DNA of 64,000 bases, from positions 101,257 to 165,256 of the IMG/VR virus record IMGVR_UViG_3300017917_001112. One strand, given 5' to 3'. The DNA is from a virus. The notes under the pieces were generated by a model. The model was not told where the DNA came from. It saw nothing but the letters and a program-made list of their open reading frames with translations, and did not search any database. Within the stretch, counting starts at the first letter, position 1. The number at the start of each line of letters is the position of its first letter. This document shows, piece after piece, positions 32,918 through 41,220 of this stretch. A program made the translations under genes and the position numbers.

Positions 32918-33289
32918 ATGTTTAAAAGTGAGGCTGAGTTTTTACAATATGCGATGCACAATTATGACAATCCTCAATGTTCTACCGTAAAGGAGTTCGA
33001 AGAGGATTTAAAAAAGTTTTTGTATCTTAAGAAACTTTTTACACGTTATAAAAAGAACGATGAGTTGAAAGAGAGATTAATTCTTAATCATCTAATCGTT
33101 CTTTTTAACTTGTTTGGTGATGCATCTGTAAAAATGTTATTTTATAAAACTGATGTTGATGATTGGAATGTTCTTGCAACATTTCTAACATATATTGGTA
33201 GAATGCCAGATAAAGTTCCTGGAACTTCGCATCTAGCAACTGATATTGGACTAGACGAAAAAGTAATAACAGAGTTAAGGAAAATTTAA
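32918..33289 (+). CDS. conserved T4-like helical protein, unknown
   Basis: A 123-residue helical protein. KKLFTRYKKNDELKERLILN followed by HLIVLFNLFGDASVKMLFYK is a pattern I recognise from T4-like phages (DUF7207-like, moderate memory). The role is unknown; it is always near structural genes. Its stop overlaps the next ATG (TAATG), coupling the two. No membrane segment is evident. Confidence 0.75.
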   Translation: MFKSEAEFLQYAMHNYDNPQCSTVKEFEEDLKKFLYLKKLFTRYKKNDELKERLILNHLIVLFNLFGDASVKMLFYKTDVDDWNVLATFLTYIGRMPDKVPGTSHLATDIGLDEKVITELRKI

Positions 33290-33789
33290 TGGCTCAATTG
33301 GTTGATAACTTAATTGCCATTCGTATATTATACATGTTAGTAACACCTTTCGAAGAAACTGAATCTTATAAGAGAGGTATTATTGACAAAGATGGTAATC
33401 CATTAAAGAAATTGAAAGACATGACGTGGACTGAAAAAGACCACTACTCAATGTTGCACAGAATGATCTTTAGAATTAAAAAAATTATGAATAAAGTTCC
33501 TGTTGTAAATACCAAATTAGGAACACTTGCAACAGCATATTTTCTTGTAAAAGAATGTTACTCTGCGAATAAACTTCCAACAAATTTAGAAGAACAATTT
33601 GTTGATTTATTAAACAAGGTTCAAAAAGAAGATGTTATTCTTGTTGAAGAATATCTTCTTGTTGAACAATTTTTGAAAGAAGAATTACCAGCAAATGTAA
33701 CAGGCGAAAAGGTATCAACTGATACACCTGTTGTAAGAAAAAGAAAAAGAGACATTAAGTTTCTTAATCGTGCTGCGAAAGGGATTTAA
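33289..33789 (+). CDS. conserved T4-like protein, unknown
   Basis: A 166-residue protein, partner of the gene before it. It begins AQLVDNLIAIRILYMLVTPFEET and has a basic C-terminus (VVRKRKRDIKFLNRAAKGI). The conserved features I see are the WTEKDHYSMLHRMIFRIKKI helix and the acidic ILVEEYLLVEQF helix. A virion or assembly role is likely from location. No enzymatic motif is visible. The next gene starts directly after its stop. Confidence 0.7.
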   Translation: MAQLVDNLIAIRILYMLVTPFEETESYKRGIIDKDGNPLKKLKDMTWTEKDHYSMLHRMIFRIKKIMNKVPVVNTKLGTLATAYFLVKECYSANKLPTNLEEQFVDLLNKVQKEDVILVEEYLLVEQFLKEELPANVTGEKVSTDTPVVRKRKRDIKFLNRAAKGI

Positions 33790-34392
33790 ATGTGGATGTT
33801 AAGTTTCATTCCTGATTCATTTCTGATATGGGCTGTTAATGCAATATTGGTTGCAGGTTTAATTGGCACATTTTCTAGTTATTTCATTCGTTTTATTCCA
33901 CCACTAATACCGTATTCGAATTTACTAAAAATTGCTGGCATTGCTTTATTAGTTGTTGGTGTTTATTTTAGAGGTGGCTATGGTGTTGAGATGGAATGGC
34001 GTGCTAAAGTTGAAGAGATGAAATTAGAAATTGCTAAGAAAGAAAAAGAATCAGCCGAAGTTTCGGAAAAAGTCGTAACAAAATATGTTGAAAGAGTAAC
34101 AGTTGTAAAGGAGAAAGGTGATGAAATCATCAAAGAAATACCTAAACTCATCTCTCAAAATGATGATGCTAAGTGTGCTGTGCCTAATGGGTTTGTCAGC
34201 GTGCACGACGCTGCCGCAAAAAATGAAGTTCCCGACACCACCAGAAGCATTAATGAAGGATCCTCAGGAGTTAAAATCTCTGAAGTCGCAGAAACAGTAA
34301 CAGAAAACTACACGACATGCCATCAGAATTCGCAACAACTAAAGTCGCTGCAAGAATGGATTCGTGAACAACAAAAGGTATTTAATAAATAA
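33790..34392 (+). CDS. inner-membrane spanin (Rz-like)
   Basis: A 200-residue protein of i-spanin layout. Two N-terminal hydrophobic segments (about 9-34 and 45-60) anchor it in the inner membrane. A long coiled coil follows (EEMKLEIAKKEKESAEVSEKV onwards) that would reach across the periplasm. A separate ORF coding for a lipoprotein is nested in it in another frame (34121-34300), the classic Rz/Rz1 embedded arrangement. Spanins fuse inner and outer membranes at the last lysis step, which implies a Gram-negative host. Confidence 0.75.
   Translation: MWMLSFIPDSFLIWAVNAILVAGLIGTFSSYFIRFIPPLIPYSNLLKIAGIALLVVGVYFRGGYGVEMEWRAKVEEMKLEIAKKEKESAEVSEKVVTKYVERVTVVKEKGDEIIKEIPKLISQNDDAKCAVPNGFVSVHDAAAKNEVPDTTRSINEGSSGVKISEVAETVTENYTTCHQNSQQLKSLQEWIREQQKVFNK
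34121..34300 (+). CDS. outer-membrane spanin lipoprotein (Rz1-like), embedded
   Basis: A 59-residue ORF wholly inside the Rz-like gene in another frame. It has a signal sequence ending LSVLCLMGLSAC, a lipobox, so it would be a lipoprotein, with a proline-bearing short mature part (LPQKMKFPTPPEA) as in Rz1 proteins. AAGGAG (34108-34113) lies 7 nt before ATG 34121; a GTG at 34118 is the alternative start. Position, lipobox and ribosome site together support real translation. Confidence 0.75.
   Translation: MKSSKKYLNSSLKMMMLSVLCLMGLSACTTLPQKMKFPTPPEALMKDPQELKSLKSQKQ
34383..34390 (+). promoter_or_regulatory. possible late promoter box (AATAAATA)
   Basis: AATAAATA at about 34383-34390 sits just before ATG 34394 and resembles the T4 late box, but it is so close that the transcript would have almost no leader. 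A weak call. Confidence 0.25.
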
Positions 34393-34393
34393 C

Positions 34394-34717
34394 ATGGACA
34401 CTTCAGAGAGACTAGCAAAAGTGGAAGCGCAAGTAGAATCGCTAAAGGAAGATATGACCGAAGTTAAGTCGGACATAAAAGATATCCATTCAAGAATCAC
34501 GACAGGTAATCGAGAGATTATGCAAAAGATCGATGATAAAATCGATGCACTTGCGAAATCGGACAAAGATCAACACGAATCTCTAAAATCAACAATGGAT
34601 CAAGTAAAACTAAGAGTCGATGTTCTTGAAAGATGGAGATGGATGATTGTTGGTGGAGCAATTGTTCTTGGTTATTTAATTGGTCATTTGGATTTCTTCG
34701 CCAAATTTTTAACATAA
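34394..34717 (+). CDS. XhlA-like coiled-coil membrane lysis protein
   Basis: A 107-residue protein. Residues 1-75 are a coiled coil (LAKVEAQVESLKEDMTEV, IKDIHSRITTGNREIMQKI) and residues 83-102 form one membrane span (MIVGGAIVLGYLIGHLDFF) after the LERWRWM motif. This is the layout of XhlA/haemolysin-type proteins that act with holins. It directly follows the spanins, so a lysis role fits. ATG 34394 is preferred over the in-frame start inside the spanin gene. Confidence 0.65.
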   Translation: MDTSERLAKVEAQVESLKEDMTEVKSDIKDIHSRITTGNREIMQKIDDKIDALAKSDKDQHESLKSTMDQVKLRVDVLERWRWMIVGGAIVLGYLIGHLDFFAKFLT

Positions 34718-34782
34718 TACTACATCAAACCAGACACTGATATTTTACAACATTCGATATTTTTTGTCAAAATATATTTCGA

Positions 34783-34809
34783 AAGGCAATAAAAACTTGC
34801 CTTTTTTTC
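34783..34809 (+). terminator. intrinsic terminator of the lysis/virion operon
   Basis: AAGGCAA (34783-34789) and TTGCCTT (34797-34803) form a perfect 7-bp stem with a TAAAAAC loop, followed by a T-run. Its 3' arm also contains the -35 box of the primase promoter. Confidence 0.8.
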
Positions 34810-34825
34810 ATTTTAGTAGTATAAT
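34797..34825 (+). promoter_or_regulatory. primase promoter, -35 inside the terminator stem
   Basis: TTGCCT (34797-34802), a 17-bp spacer and TATAAT (34820-34825). The primase ATG (34832) begins 6 nt after the -10 box, at the expected transcription start. Confidence 0.75.
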
Positions 34826-34831
34826 CTTATT

Positions 34832-35848
34832 ATGTTATATGTTGATCTTAAATTCGTTTCCCAATTAAGTACAAAACTTCGCAACTTCAAGCAGACGAAC
34901 ACGCATACATTTAATTTTTCTTGTCCTTTCTGTGGTGATAGTAAGAAGAATAAATTAAAAGCACGTGGCTATGTCTATGCGAAGAAGAACGATTTGTTTT
35001 ACAAATGTCATAATTGTGGTGTTGGAACCAATGCTGGAAATTTAATAAAGCAAGTAGACCCTTACTTGTATGAACAGTATGTTCTGGAGCGTTATCAGTC
35101 TACTGCAAATAAGAGCGTTTCTCATAAAAAAATAGATTATCCAGAAACAAAACCAGTGTTTGCAGAGCTGAAAGATGAGACTTTAGAGGGATTGCGTAGA
35201 ATCGATACCTTACCCCCTACACATCCTGCTAAACTATACGTGCAATCTCGTTTAATACCAGAAGAAAAATTTAATCTACTTTTTTATTGTCCAAAGTGGA
35301 AAAAATATGTAAACAGTGTTAAATATACATACACCTCGGAAGAAGAAAACGAACACCCTCGCCTTGTGATCCCATTTTATAATGACCATGGTAAAGTTTT
35401 CGCATTTCAAGGTAGAGCATTTGGTAATGAAGACCCACGTTATATGACGATTAAACTCGACGATAACATGGAAAGAATCTATGGTTTAGAGAGAGTTGAC
35501 TTTAGTAAAAAAGTTTATGCTGTTGAAGGACCAATAGATTCTTTATTCATTCCAAATTCAATCGCTGTAGCAGGTGCTAGTTTTGATTCACAATATCTTC
35601 GCAGTCTGTCGAGTAACTTGATTGTTGTTTTTGACAATGAACCAAGAAACAAAGAATTATGCAAACAGATTGAGAAATGTATTGATAATAGTTATACTGT
35701 TTCTCTTATGCCAGAAACAGGTTATAAAGACATTAACGATTTAGTCAAAGCAGGTTGGAGTGTTGACAAGATTATAAATTTAATTGACGAACATACAACT
35801 TGTGGATTAGAAGCGAAAGTAAGGTTCAACCAATGGAAAAAGATTTAG
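34832..35848 (+). CDS. 61: DNA primase (T4 gp61-like)
   Basis: A 338-residue primase (T4 gp61 342). The N-terminal zinc site is CPFCGDS (C31, C34) and KCHNCGVG (C59, C62). The TOPRIM core has VYAVEGPIDSLF with the catalytic Glu, and the acidic LIVVFDNEP segment. It makes RNA primers with helicase gp41 on the lagging strand. There is no Shine-Dalgarno site before ATG 34832 and no alternative start before the zinc site, so a leaderless transcript is predicted. It overlaps the following mini-gene by 16 nt. Confidence 0.92.
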   Translation: MLYVDLKFVSQLSTKLRNFKQTNTHTFNFSCPFCGDSKKNKLKARGYVYAKKNDLFYKCHNCGVGTNAGNLIKQVDPYLYEQYVLERYQSTANKSVSHKKIDYPETKPVFAELKDETLEGLRRIDTLPPTHPAKLYVQSRLIPEEKFNLLFYCPKWKKYVNSVKYTYTSEEENEHPRLVIPFYNDHGKVFAFQGRAFGNEDPRYMTIKLDDNMERIYGLERVDFSKKVYAVEGPIDSLFIPNSIAVAGASFDSQYLRSLSSNLIVVFDNEPRNKELCKQIEKCIDNSYTVSLMPETGYKDINDLVKAGWSVDKIINLIDEHTTCGLEAKVRFNQWKKI

Positions 35849-35979
35849 ATAACACTGGTACAGATAAAGATGAGTATTATGACATATTATCAACTGAAGA
35901 ATGTTTAAAAGATAGTATGCACTTAGAAAAACCCACTGAAGAAATTATAGAAAAAATGGGAGAAGATGATGAAAGTTGA
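35833..35979 (+). CDS. 48-residue acidic mini-ORF
   Basis: A 48-codon ORF bridging primase and thyX in a different frame from the primase end, overlapping both genes. It is strongly acidic (DLDNTGTDKDEYYDILSTEE, EEIIEKMGEDDES). Overlap on both sides is typical of T4-like small genes and lets ribosomes pass from primase to thyX, but it could also be only a translational bridge. No family is recognised. Confidence 0.5.
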   Translation: MEKDLDNTGTDKDEYYDILSTEECLKDSMHLEKPTEEIIEKMGEDDES

Positions 35980-36646
35980 ATTGATTAGTTATTCACAACC
36001 AGCAGAATATTTTGCTGAGAATATGACAGAACTTGTTGCTTTCTGCGCACGTGTTAGTAATCCAGGAAATCAAACAAACAAAGAGACAAGTGAAAAGTTA
36101 ATCAAGTATTTGATTAAGAATCAACATTGGTCGCCACTTGAAATGGTAAATGTTTGTTTAGAAATTGAAACTACACGTGATATTGCTAGACAGATGTTGC
36201 GTCATCGTTCGTTTTCTTTTCAAGAGTTTTCGCAGCGTTACGCTGACCCAACACAAGATTTAGATTTTGTCATTCGTGAGGCAAGACTTCAAGATACAAA
36301 AAATCGTCAAAACAGTATTGAGATATCTATTGAAGATGATGACAATAGACGTCTGGCATATCAGTGGGAACAGATGCAAAAGAATGTTATTGAAAAAGCA
36401 AAAGAAGCATATACATGGGCAGTTGAGCATGGTATCGCAAAAGAACAAGCCAGAGCAGTTTTGCCAGAAGGCAACACAGTAAGTCGTTTGTATATGAATG
36501 GAACATTAAGATCTTGGATTCACTATATACAATTACGATCAGGCAATGGCACACAAAAAGAACACATTGAGATTGCAAAGGCATGCGCCAAGGTAATCGC
36601 TACAGTTTTTCCTCTATCAAAAGAATTTATCGCACAGGAGCAATAA
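35969..36646 (+). CDS. thyX: flavin-dependent thymidylate synthase ThyX
   Basis: A 225-residue ThyX that methylates dUMP to dTMP with FAD, NADPH and methylene-tetrahydrofolate. The family motif RHRSFSFQEFSQRY (RHR-x7-S) is intact near residue 75, and the LRSWIHYIQLRSGNGTQKE segment near residue 180 completes the active site. It supplies thymidine together with dCMP deaminase at 54.9 kb. GGGAG (35958-35962) supports ATG 35969 rather than the adjacent ATG 35966. The stop overlaps the next ATG. Confidence 0.93.
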   Translation: MKVELISYSQPAEYFAENMTELVAFCARVSNPGNQTNKETSEKLIKYLIKNQHWSPLEMVNVCLEIETTRDIARQMLRHRSFSFQEFSQRYADPTQDLDFVIREARLQDTKNRQNSIEISIEDDDNRRLAYQWEQMQKNVIEKAKEAYTWAVEHGIAKEQARAVLPEGNTVSRLYMNGTLRSWIHYIQLRSGNGTQKEHIEIAKACAKVIATVFPLSKEFIAQEQ

Positions 36647-37080
36647 TGAAAACAATATCCTTCCTAGTTTTATCCTTACTCACATCAGTAGCATTGGCGA
36701 AAGAAATTAAGCCTGTTGGCTACGATTGGAAAGTTTTGCGTGTTCTTGATGGTGATACAGTAGAAGTTGAAGCAAAATTTTTACCAGCACCATTAAAACC
36801 AGTATTAAAAATTCGTGTTCTTGGTGTTGATACACCAGAAAAAGCACCACGTGCTAAGTGTGAAGCAGAAAATGCTAAAGCACAAATGGCAACTAAATTG
36901 ACAAAAGAAGCAGTTGCTAACGCAAAAACAATTAAAGTTTATATCGTTGATTGGGATAAATACGGTGGTCGTGTTCTTGGTGATGTGTTAATTGATGGCA
37001 AACAGTTAAGCACAAGACTCATTGAAGCAGGTTTGGCTCGTGAGTATTACGGAGAAGCAAAACAATCTTGGTGCAACTAA
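36646..37080 (+). CDS. secreted staphylococcal-nuclease-like nuclease
   Basis: A 144-residue SNase-fold nuclease with a signal peptide (MKTISFLVLSLLTSVALA). Catalytic features are present: RVLDGDTVEVE, RVLGVDTPEKAP with the first arginine and glutamate, and DKYGGRVLGDV with the second arginine. It would act in the periplasm, degrading host or competing phage DNA, or entering DNA outside the cell. Placement between thyX and nrdA suggests nucleotide salvage. It is coupled to thyX by TAATG. Confidence 0.85.
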   Translation: MKTISFLVLSLLTSVALAKEIKPVGYDWKVLRVLDGDTVEVEAKFLPAPLKPVLKIRVLGVDTPEKAPRAKCEAENAKAQMATKLTKEAVANAKTIKVYIVDWDKYGGRVLGDVLIDGKQLSTRLIEAGLAREYYGEAKQSWCN

Positions 37081-37099
37081 ACTGTTTGGAGAAATATAA

Positions 37100-38899
37100 A
37101 TGGATGTGGTACATGGTATTAGGGTCGACTTCACCCGAGACAATCTATTTGATGCATTGGGCACCAAAAGATTACAAGAAAGTTACATGAGAGATGATGA
37201 ACATTCTCCGCAAGAAAGATTCGCATTCGTATCGTCGCAGTTCGGTACAAATCCTGAGCATGCGCAAAGACTATATGAGTATTCCTCACGTCATTGGCTC
37301 TCTTATAGCACTCCCATTTTATCTTTTGGGCGCAGTAAGCGTGGGATGCCTATTAGTTGTTTCCTTAACTATATTGAAGATACTGCAGAGGGTCTAGTTG
37401 ATAATCTTTCTGAAACTAATTGGTTATCTATGCTTGGTGGTGGGGTTGGTATTGGCTTTGGTATCCGTTCAGCAGATGACAAATCTACTGGTGTCATGCC
37501 TCACCTCAAGATCTATGACGCCAGTTCTTTGGCATACCGTCAGGGTCGTACTCGTCGTGGCTCTTATGCTGCTTACCTTGACATTAGCCACCCTGACATT
37601 ATAAATTTTTTGGAGATGCGTAAGCCAACAGGCGACCAAAATATGCGTTGTCTGAATCTTCATCACGCTATCAATATTCCTGATGCGTTTATGCAGATTA
37701 TCGAGAAGTGTATGCTTGATCCAGAAGCAGATGATTCGTGGGAACTTAAAGATCCGCATAGTGGTGAAATAAGAGAAGTTGTTTCTGCTCGTGCATTGTG
37801 GCAACAAATTTTAGAATTGCGTATGATGACTGGCGAACCATATCTTCATTTTATCGACACATCAAACAAACACCTACCGCAATGGCTAAAAGATAAAGGA
37901 CTAAAAATCCATCAATCAAATCTTTGTTCTGAAATTATTTTACCAACCAATGAAGAACGCACTGCTGTTTGCTGTCTCTCTTCATTAAACTTGGAGTACT
38001 ACGATGAATGGAAATCAGATCCTTTATTTCTTCGTGATGTTGCAGAAATGCTTGACAATGTTCTTGAGTATTTTATTTCTAATGCACCTTCCGCCATACA
38101 ACGTGCAGTTTACTCAGCCACTCGTGAACGCAGTATTGGCATTGGTGCGTTAGGATGGCATGCTTATTTACAGCAGCAAAACTTACCATGGGAATCAGCA
38201 TTAGCAGTAGGGAGAAACATACAAATATTTAAACACATTAGAGAGGGATTGGATCGTGCGAATAAAGAACTGGGATTGGAGCGTGGTGAAGCTCCTGATG
38301 CTAACGGCACTGGTAATCGTTTTAGTCATCTTATGGCTATTGCTCCCAATGCTTCTTCTTCCATTCTCATGGGCAATACTAGTCCTTCTATTGAACCTTT
38401 CCGTGCTAATGCTTATCGTCAAGATACTCTTAGTGGTTCTTCGTTAAATAAAAACAAATATCTTGACAAAATTATTCAGGAGAAATGCGATAATGATATC
38501 ACTGCAACCTTGGACTATAACGAAATCTGGTCAAGCATTATTGCAAATGATGGTTCCGTACAACACTTGGACATTTTGGATGAATGGACAAAAGACGTAT
38601 TCAAAACAAGTATGGAAATCGATCAGCGTTGGCTCGTTCAACATGCAGCCGATCGACAAGAATATATTGACCAAGCCCAATCTCTCAATTTATTCTTCAG
38701 ACCTGATGCGAATGTTAAATACATCCACGCAGTACACTTTCAAGCATGGAAAGAAGGATTAAAAACTTTATATTATTGCCGTAGCGAGAAGATTGGTAAA
38801 GCAGATAAAGTTGCTAAGAAGATCGAACGACAAGTCATTGAAGAAATCGATCTTAAAGCATTGGCTGAAGGAAACGAATGTCTAGCATGCGAAGGATAA
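37100..38899 (+). CDS. nrdA: ribonucleotide reductase large subunit NrdA (class Ia)
   Basis: A 599-residue catalytic alpha subunit that reduces NDPs to dNDPs with NrdB. Active-site features are SNLCSEIILPTNE, the ICFLNY-like SCFLNYIEDT segment, a GIGALGWHAYLQ loop and a C-terminal CLACEG redox pair. It is clearly shorter than bacterial NrdA (about 750), since the N-terminal ATP-cone allosteric domain is missing, as in other marine phage NrdA. No intron or intein is seen. It lies 3 nt before nrdB. Confidence 0.93.
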   Translation: MDVVHGIRVDFTRDNLFDALGTKRLQESYMRDDEHSPQERFAFVSSQFGTNPEHAQRLYEYSSRHWLSYSTPILSFGRSKRGMPISCFLNYIEDTAEGLVDNLSETNWLSMLGGGVGIGFGIRSADDKSTGVMPHLKIYDASSLAYRQGRTRRGSYAAYLDISHPDIINFLEMRKPTGDQNMRCLNLHHAINIPDAFMQIIEKCMLDPEADDSWELKDPHSGEIREVVSARALWQQILELRMMTGEPYLHFIDTSNKHLPQWLKDKGLKIHQSNLCSEIILPTNEERTAVCCLSSLNLEYYDEWKSDPLFLRDVAEMLDNVLEYFISNAPSAIQRAVYSATRERSIGIGALGWHAYLQQQNLPWESALAVGRNIQIFKHIREGLDRANKELGLERGEAPDANGTGNRFSHLMAIAPNASSSILMGNTSPSIEPFRANAYRQDTLSGSSLNKNKYLDKIIQEKCDNDITATLDYNEIWSSIIANDGSVQHLDILDEWTKDVFKTSMEIDQRWLVQHAADRQEYIDQAQSLNLFFRPDANVKYIHAVHFQAWKEGLKTLYYCRSEKIGKADKVAKKIERQVIEEIDLKALAEGNECLACEG

Positions 38900-38902
38900 G
38901 AA

Positions 38903-39895
38903 ATGATTAAAAAAACAAAATTAAAACTAACTGATGAGCGTAGTTCATTTAAACCATTCCAATACCCATGGGCATATGATGCTTGGTTAAAACATGAACA
39001 AACGCATTGGTTGCATACAGAAGTGCCAATGTTGGAGGACGTGAAAGATTGGAAAAAGAAATTAACAAAAGAAGAAAAACATTTTCTTACAAACATCCTG
39101 CGCTTCTTTGTTCAAGGAGATGTGGATGTTGCGGGAGGTTACGTAACAAATTATCTTCCTTATTTCAAACAACCAGAAGTGAGAATGATGTTGCTGGGAT
39201 TCGCAGCAAGAGAAGCACTGCACGTTGCTGGTTACTCACATCTAATCGAAACTCTGGGAATGCCAGAGGGAATCTATAACGAATTCCTTGAATATTCAGA
39301 GATGAGAGACAAGCATGATTATTTCATCGATCTTTCAAATAAAAATGGCACAGTAGAATCTGTTGCAGCAAATATTGCTGCGTTCTCTGCTTTTACTGAG
39401 GGTATGCAGTTATTTTCATCATTTATCATGTTATTGAATTTTCCAAGACATGGTAAAATGAAAGGTATGGGGCAAATTATTACTTGGTCGATTGTTGATG
39501 AAACAATGCATGCTGAATCAATGATTAGACTGTTCCGTACATATGTTGAAGAAAACAAAGAAATTTGGAATGATGAACTAAAATCATCAATCTACACTAT
39601 TGCAGAAAAAATGGTTCAATTAGAAGATAAGTTTATTGACTTAGCATTTTCGAAAGGAACTATGGAGAATCTAACATCAGAAGATGTTAAGAAATACATT
39701 CGTTATATTGCTGATAGACGTTTAATTTCTCTTGGTCTAAAAGGAATATATAAAGTAAAGAAAAATCCTTTACTTTGGGTAGAGGAAATGATCAATGCAC
39801 CAACTCACACGAACTTCTTTGAAAATCGTGCTACTGATTACGCAAAGGGTGCTTTGACTGGTGATTGGCAAGATGTTTGGGGCAAAGCAGCATAA
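38903..39895 (+). CDS. nrdB: ribonucleotide reductase small subunit NrdB
   Basis: A 330-residue radical-generating beta subunit. Iron ligands are visible in the four-helix core: the DVDVAGGYVTN helix, the REALHVAGYSHLIETLG helix (E and H ligands), the AFTEGMQLFSSF helix and the VDETMHAESM helix (E and H ligands). I read the radical site near the HVAGYSHLIE tyrosine. The C-terminus ends VWGKAA and lacks the usual acidic tail. It follows nrdA in an operon. Confidence 0.92.
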   Translation: MIKKTKLKLTDERSSFKPFQYPWAYDAWLKHEQTHWLHTEVPMLEDVKDWKKKLTKEEKHFLTNILRFFVQGDVDVAGGYVTNYLPYFKQPEVRMMLLGFAAREALHVAGYSHLIETLGMPEGIYNEFLEYSEMRDKHDYFIDLSNKNGTVESVAANIAAFSAFTEGMQLFSSFIMLLNFPRHGKMKGMGQIITWSIVDETMHAESMIRLFRTYVEENKEIWNDELKSSIYTIAEKMVQLEDKFIDLAFSKGTMENLTSEDVKKYIRYIADRRLISLGLKGIYKVKKNPLLWVEEMINAPTHTNFFENRATDYAKGALTGDWQDVWGKAA

Positions 39896-39910
39896 TTGAG
39901 AGGAAAAACT

Positions 39911-40582
39911 ATGAATTTAAATGTTTCAGCAGTAGAAAGTTTAAACACAGCAGTAGCAGGTGTTCTTGGTAGAATGTCTGTTGGCATATTTGCTACAATG
40001 ATTTTTGCTTCTATTGTAGTTGGACTTGGAATAGTTCCACTGTTATTTTCTGGTATACTTGGATATGTTATTATATTTGCACCATTAGTTATGAGTTTGT
40101 TTTTGGCATGGAAAGGTTCTGAGATGTCAGAATCCACTATTAAACTTTGGTTCTTTGCTTTCGCAGCAGCAATGGGTCTTAGTTTAAGTTTATTATTCTA
40201 TGCATATACTAGTGCAAGTATCGTTACTGCTTTACTTGGAACAACTGTTTCTTTCGGTGCATTGGCTGGATGGGGTTATTTCACTAAACGTGACATTTCG
40301 GGGTGGGGTCCATTTTTGTTTGCTGGTGTAATCGGTTTAATCGTTGTTGGTATCATAAACATTTTTGTAGCATCAACAGCATTACAGATGACATTAAATG
40401 TATTAGCAATTCTCATTTTCTTAGGTCTTACTGCATATGACATGAATCGTATTCGTGATATGTTTTGGGGTGCTTCACAAGATGAAGTCGCACGCATGCA
40501 GTGGTTTGGTGCGTTAAGTCTCTACATTAATTTTATTAACATTTTTATTAGCATACTGCAGCTGTTTGGAAATAAGGAATAA
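39911..40582 (+). CDS. Bax inhibitor-1-like (YccA/YbhL-type) membrane protein
   Basis: A 223-residue integral membrane protein of the BI-1/TMBIM family with about seven hydrophobic segments. Family features include the LGLTAYDMNRIRDMF segment near the C-terminus, whose acidic residue is the calcium/pH-sensing site, and the ALSLYINFINIFISILQLFG end. Bacterial members inhibit FtsH or leak calcium. In a phage it may protect against host proteolysis or membrane stress. ATG 39911 with AGAGGAAAAAC upstream fits better than the in-frame start at 39896. Confidence 0.85.
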   Translation: MNLNVSAVESLNTAVAGVLGRMSVGIFATMIFASIVVGLGIVPLLFSGILGYVIIFAPLVMSLFLAWKGSEMSESTIKLWFFAFAAAMGLSLSLLFYAYTSASIVTALLGTTVSFGALAGWGYFTKRDISGWGPFLFAGVIGLIVVGIINIFVASTALQMTLNVLAILIFLGLTAYDMNRIRDMFWGASQDEVARMQWFGALSLYINFINIFISILQLFGNKE

Positions 40583-41220
40583 TGGCGCATATAGTAGCAA
40601 ATTTACCACCAGTAAAATGTTATGTGCGAAGGGAATTCCTTTATGATTTTGAAAAGGGATATGGAGAACTAGAACCATGCTGGTGGATAAGTATAAAGTC
40701 ACTGAGAGGACAAGCATTTCGTATTGAATCATATCTTAATCATTATGGCGCACTATATGATAAGTTGCCACTGCATGCTTATTGTTGGAAACCAATTGAT
40801 GGAGAACCACTCCCATTAGATTATTTGCAGTTATGGGACTGTCTTTCTTATGATATAACAGTTATCAAGAAAGCGCAGTTGCAGTCAATGAAGTGTAAAT
40901 TTAAACTTAAAGATGGGAAATGGATGTATGGAACTTATCTATTCACTGTTGATTCTGCTTCTCCTGACTTTAATATTCTTGATACTGGATTTGCTGAAGA
41001 TACCGAAGATCACAAATCTTACAATTTTATTATGTGTGATAATGGGCAGTTCGCTGCTCAGCCAAACAATCGTCTTATTATCCTCGAGCCTTCGTCTAAT
41101 CCTCGCGAATTAAAACTACCAGATTTCAAAGCAGCAACTAAACGCTGGTCTGTCGAAACAGATCCTAAATGGGCATTGGGAGATACCAATACCGTTATGT
41201 ACGAGAAGAAAGATGATTGA
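40582..41220 (+). CDS. conserved T4-like protein, unknown
   Basis: A 212-residue protein. Strand-rich pattern with conserved-looking WWISIKSLRGQAFRIESYLNH, LPLHAYCWKP and YLQLWDCLSYD segments and a MYGTYLFTVDSA segment. I recognise it as a common T4-like phage protein without known function. It sits between the BI-1-like protein and the desaturase, overlapping both by 1-8 nt, so a membrane- or lipid-linked role is possible but only by position. Confidence 0.75.
   Translation: MAHIVANLPPVKCYVRREFLYDFEKGYGELEPCWWISIKSLRGQAFRIESYLNHYGALYDKLPLHAYCWKPIDGEPLPLDYLQLWDCLSYDITVIKKAQLQSMKCKFKLKDGKWMYGTYLFTVDSASPDFNILDTGFAEDTEDHKSYNFIMCDNGQFAAQPNNRLIILEPSSNPRELKLPDFKAATKRWSVETDPKWALGDTNTVMYEKKDD

Noticed and set aside
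37100-39895. Intron or intein in nrdA/nrdB
   Set aside because: Both reading frames are continuous and show motifs in the normal order; the short NrdA lacks only the N-terminal ATP cone.
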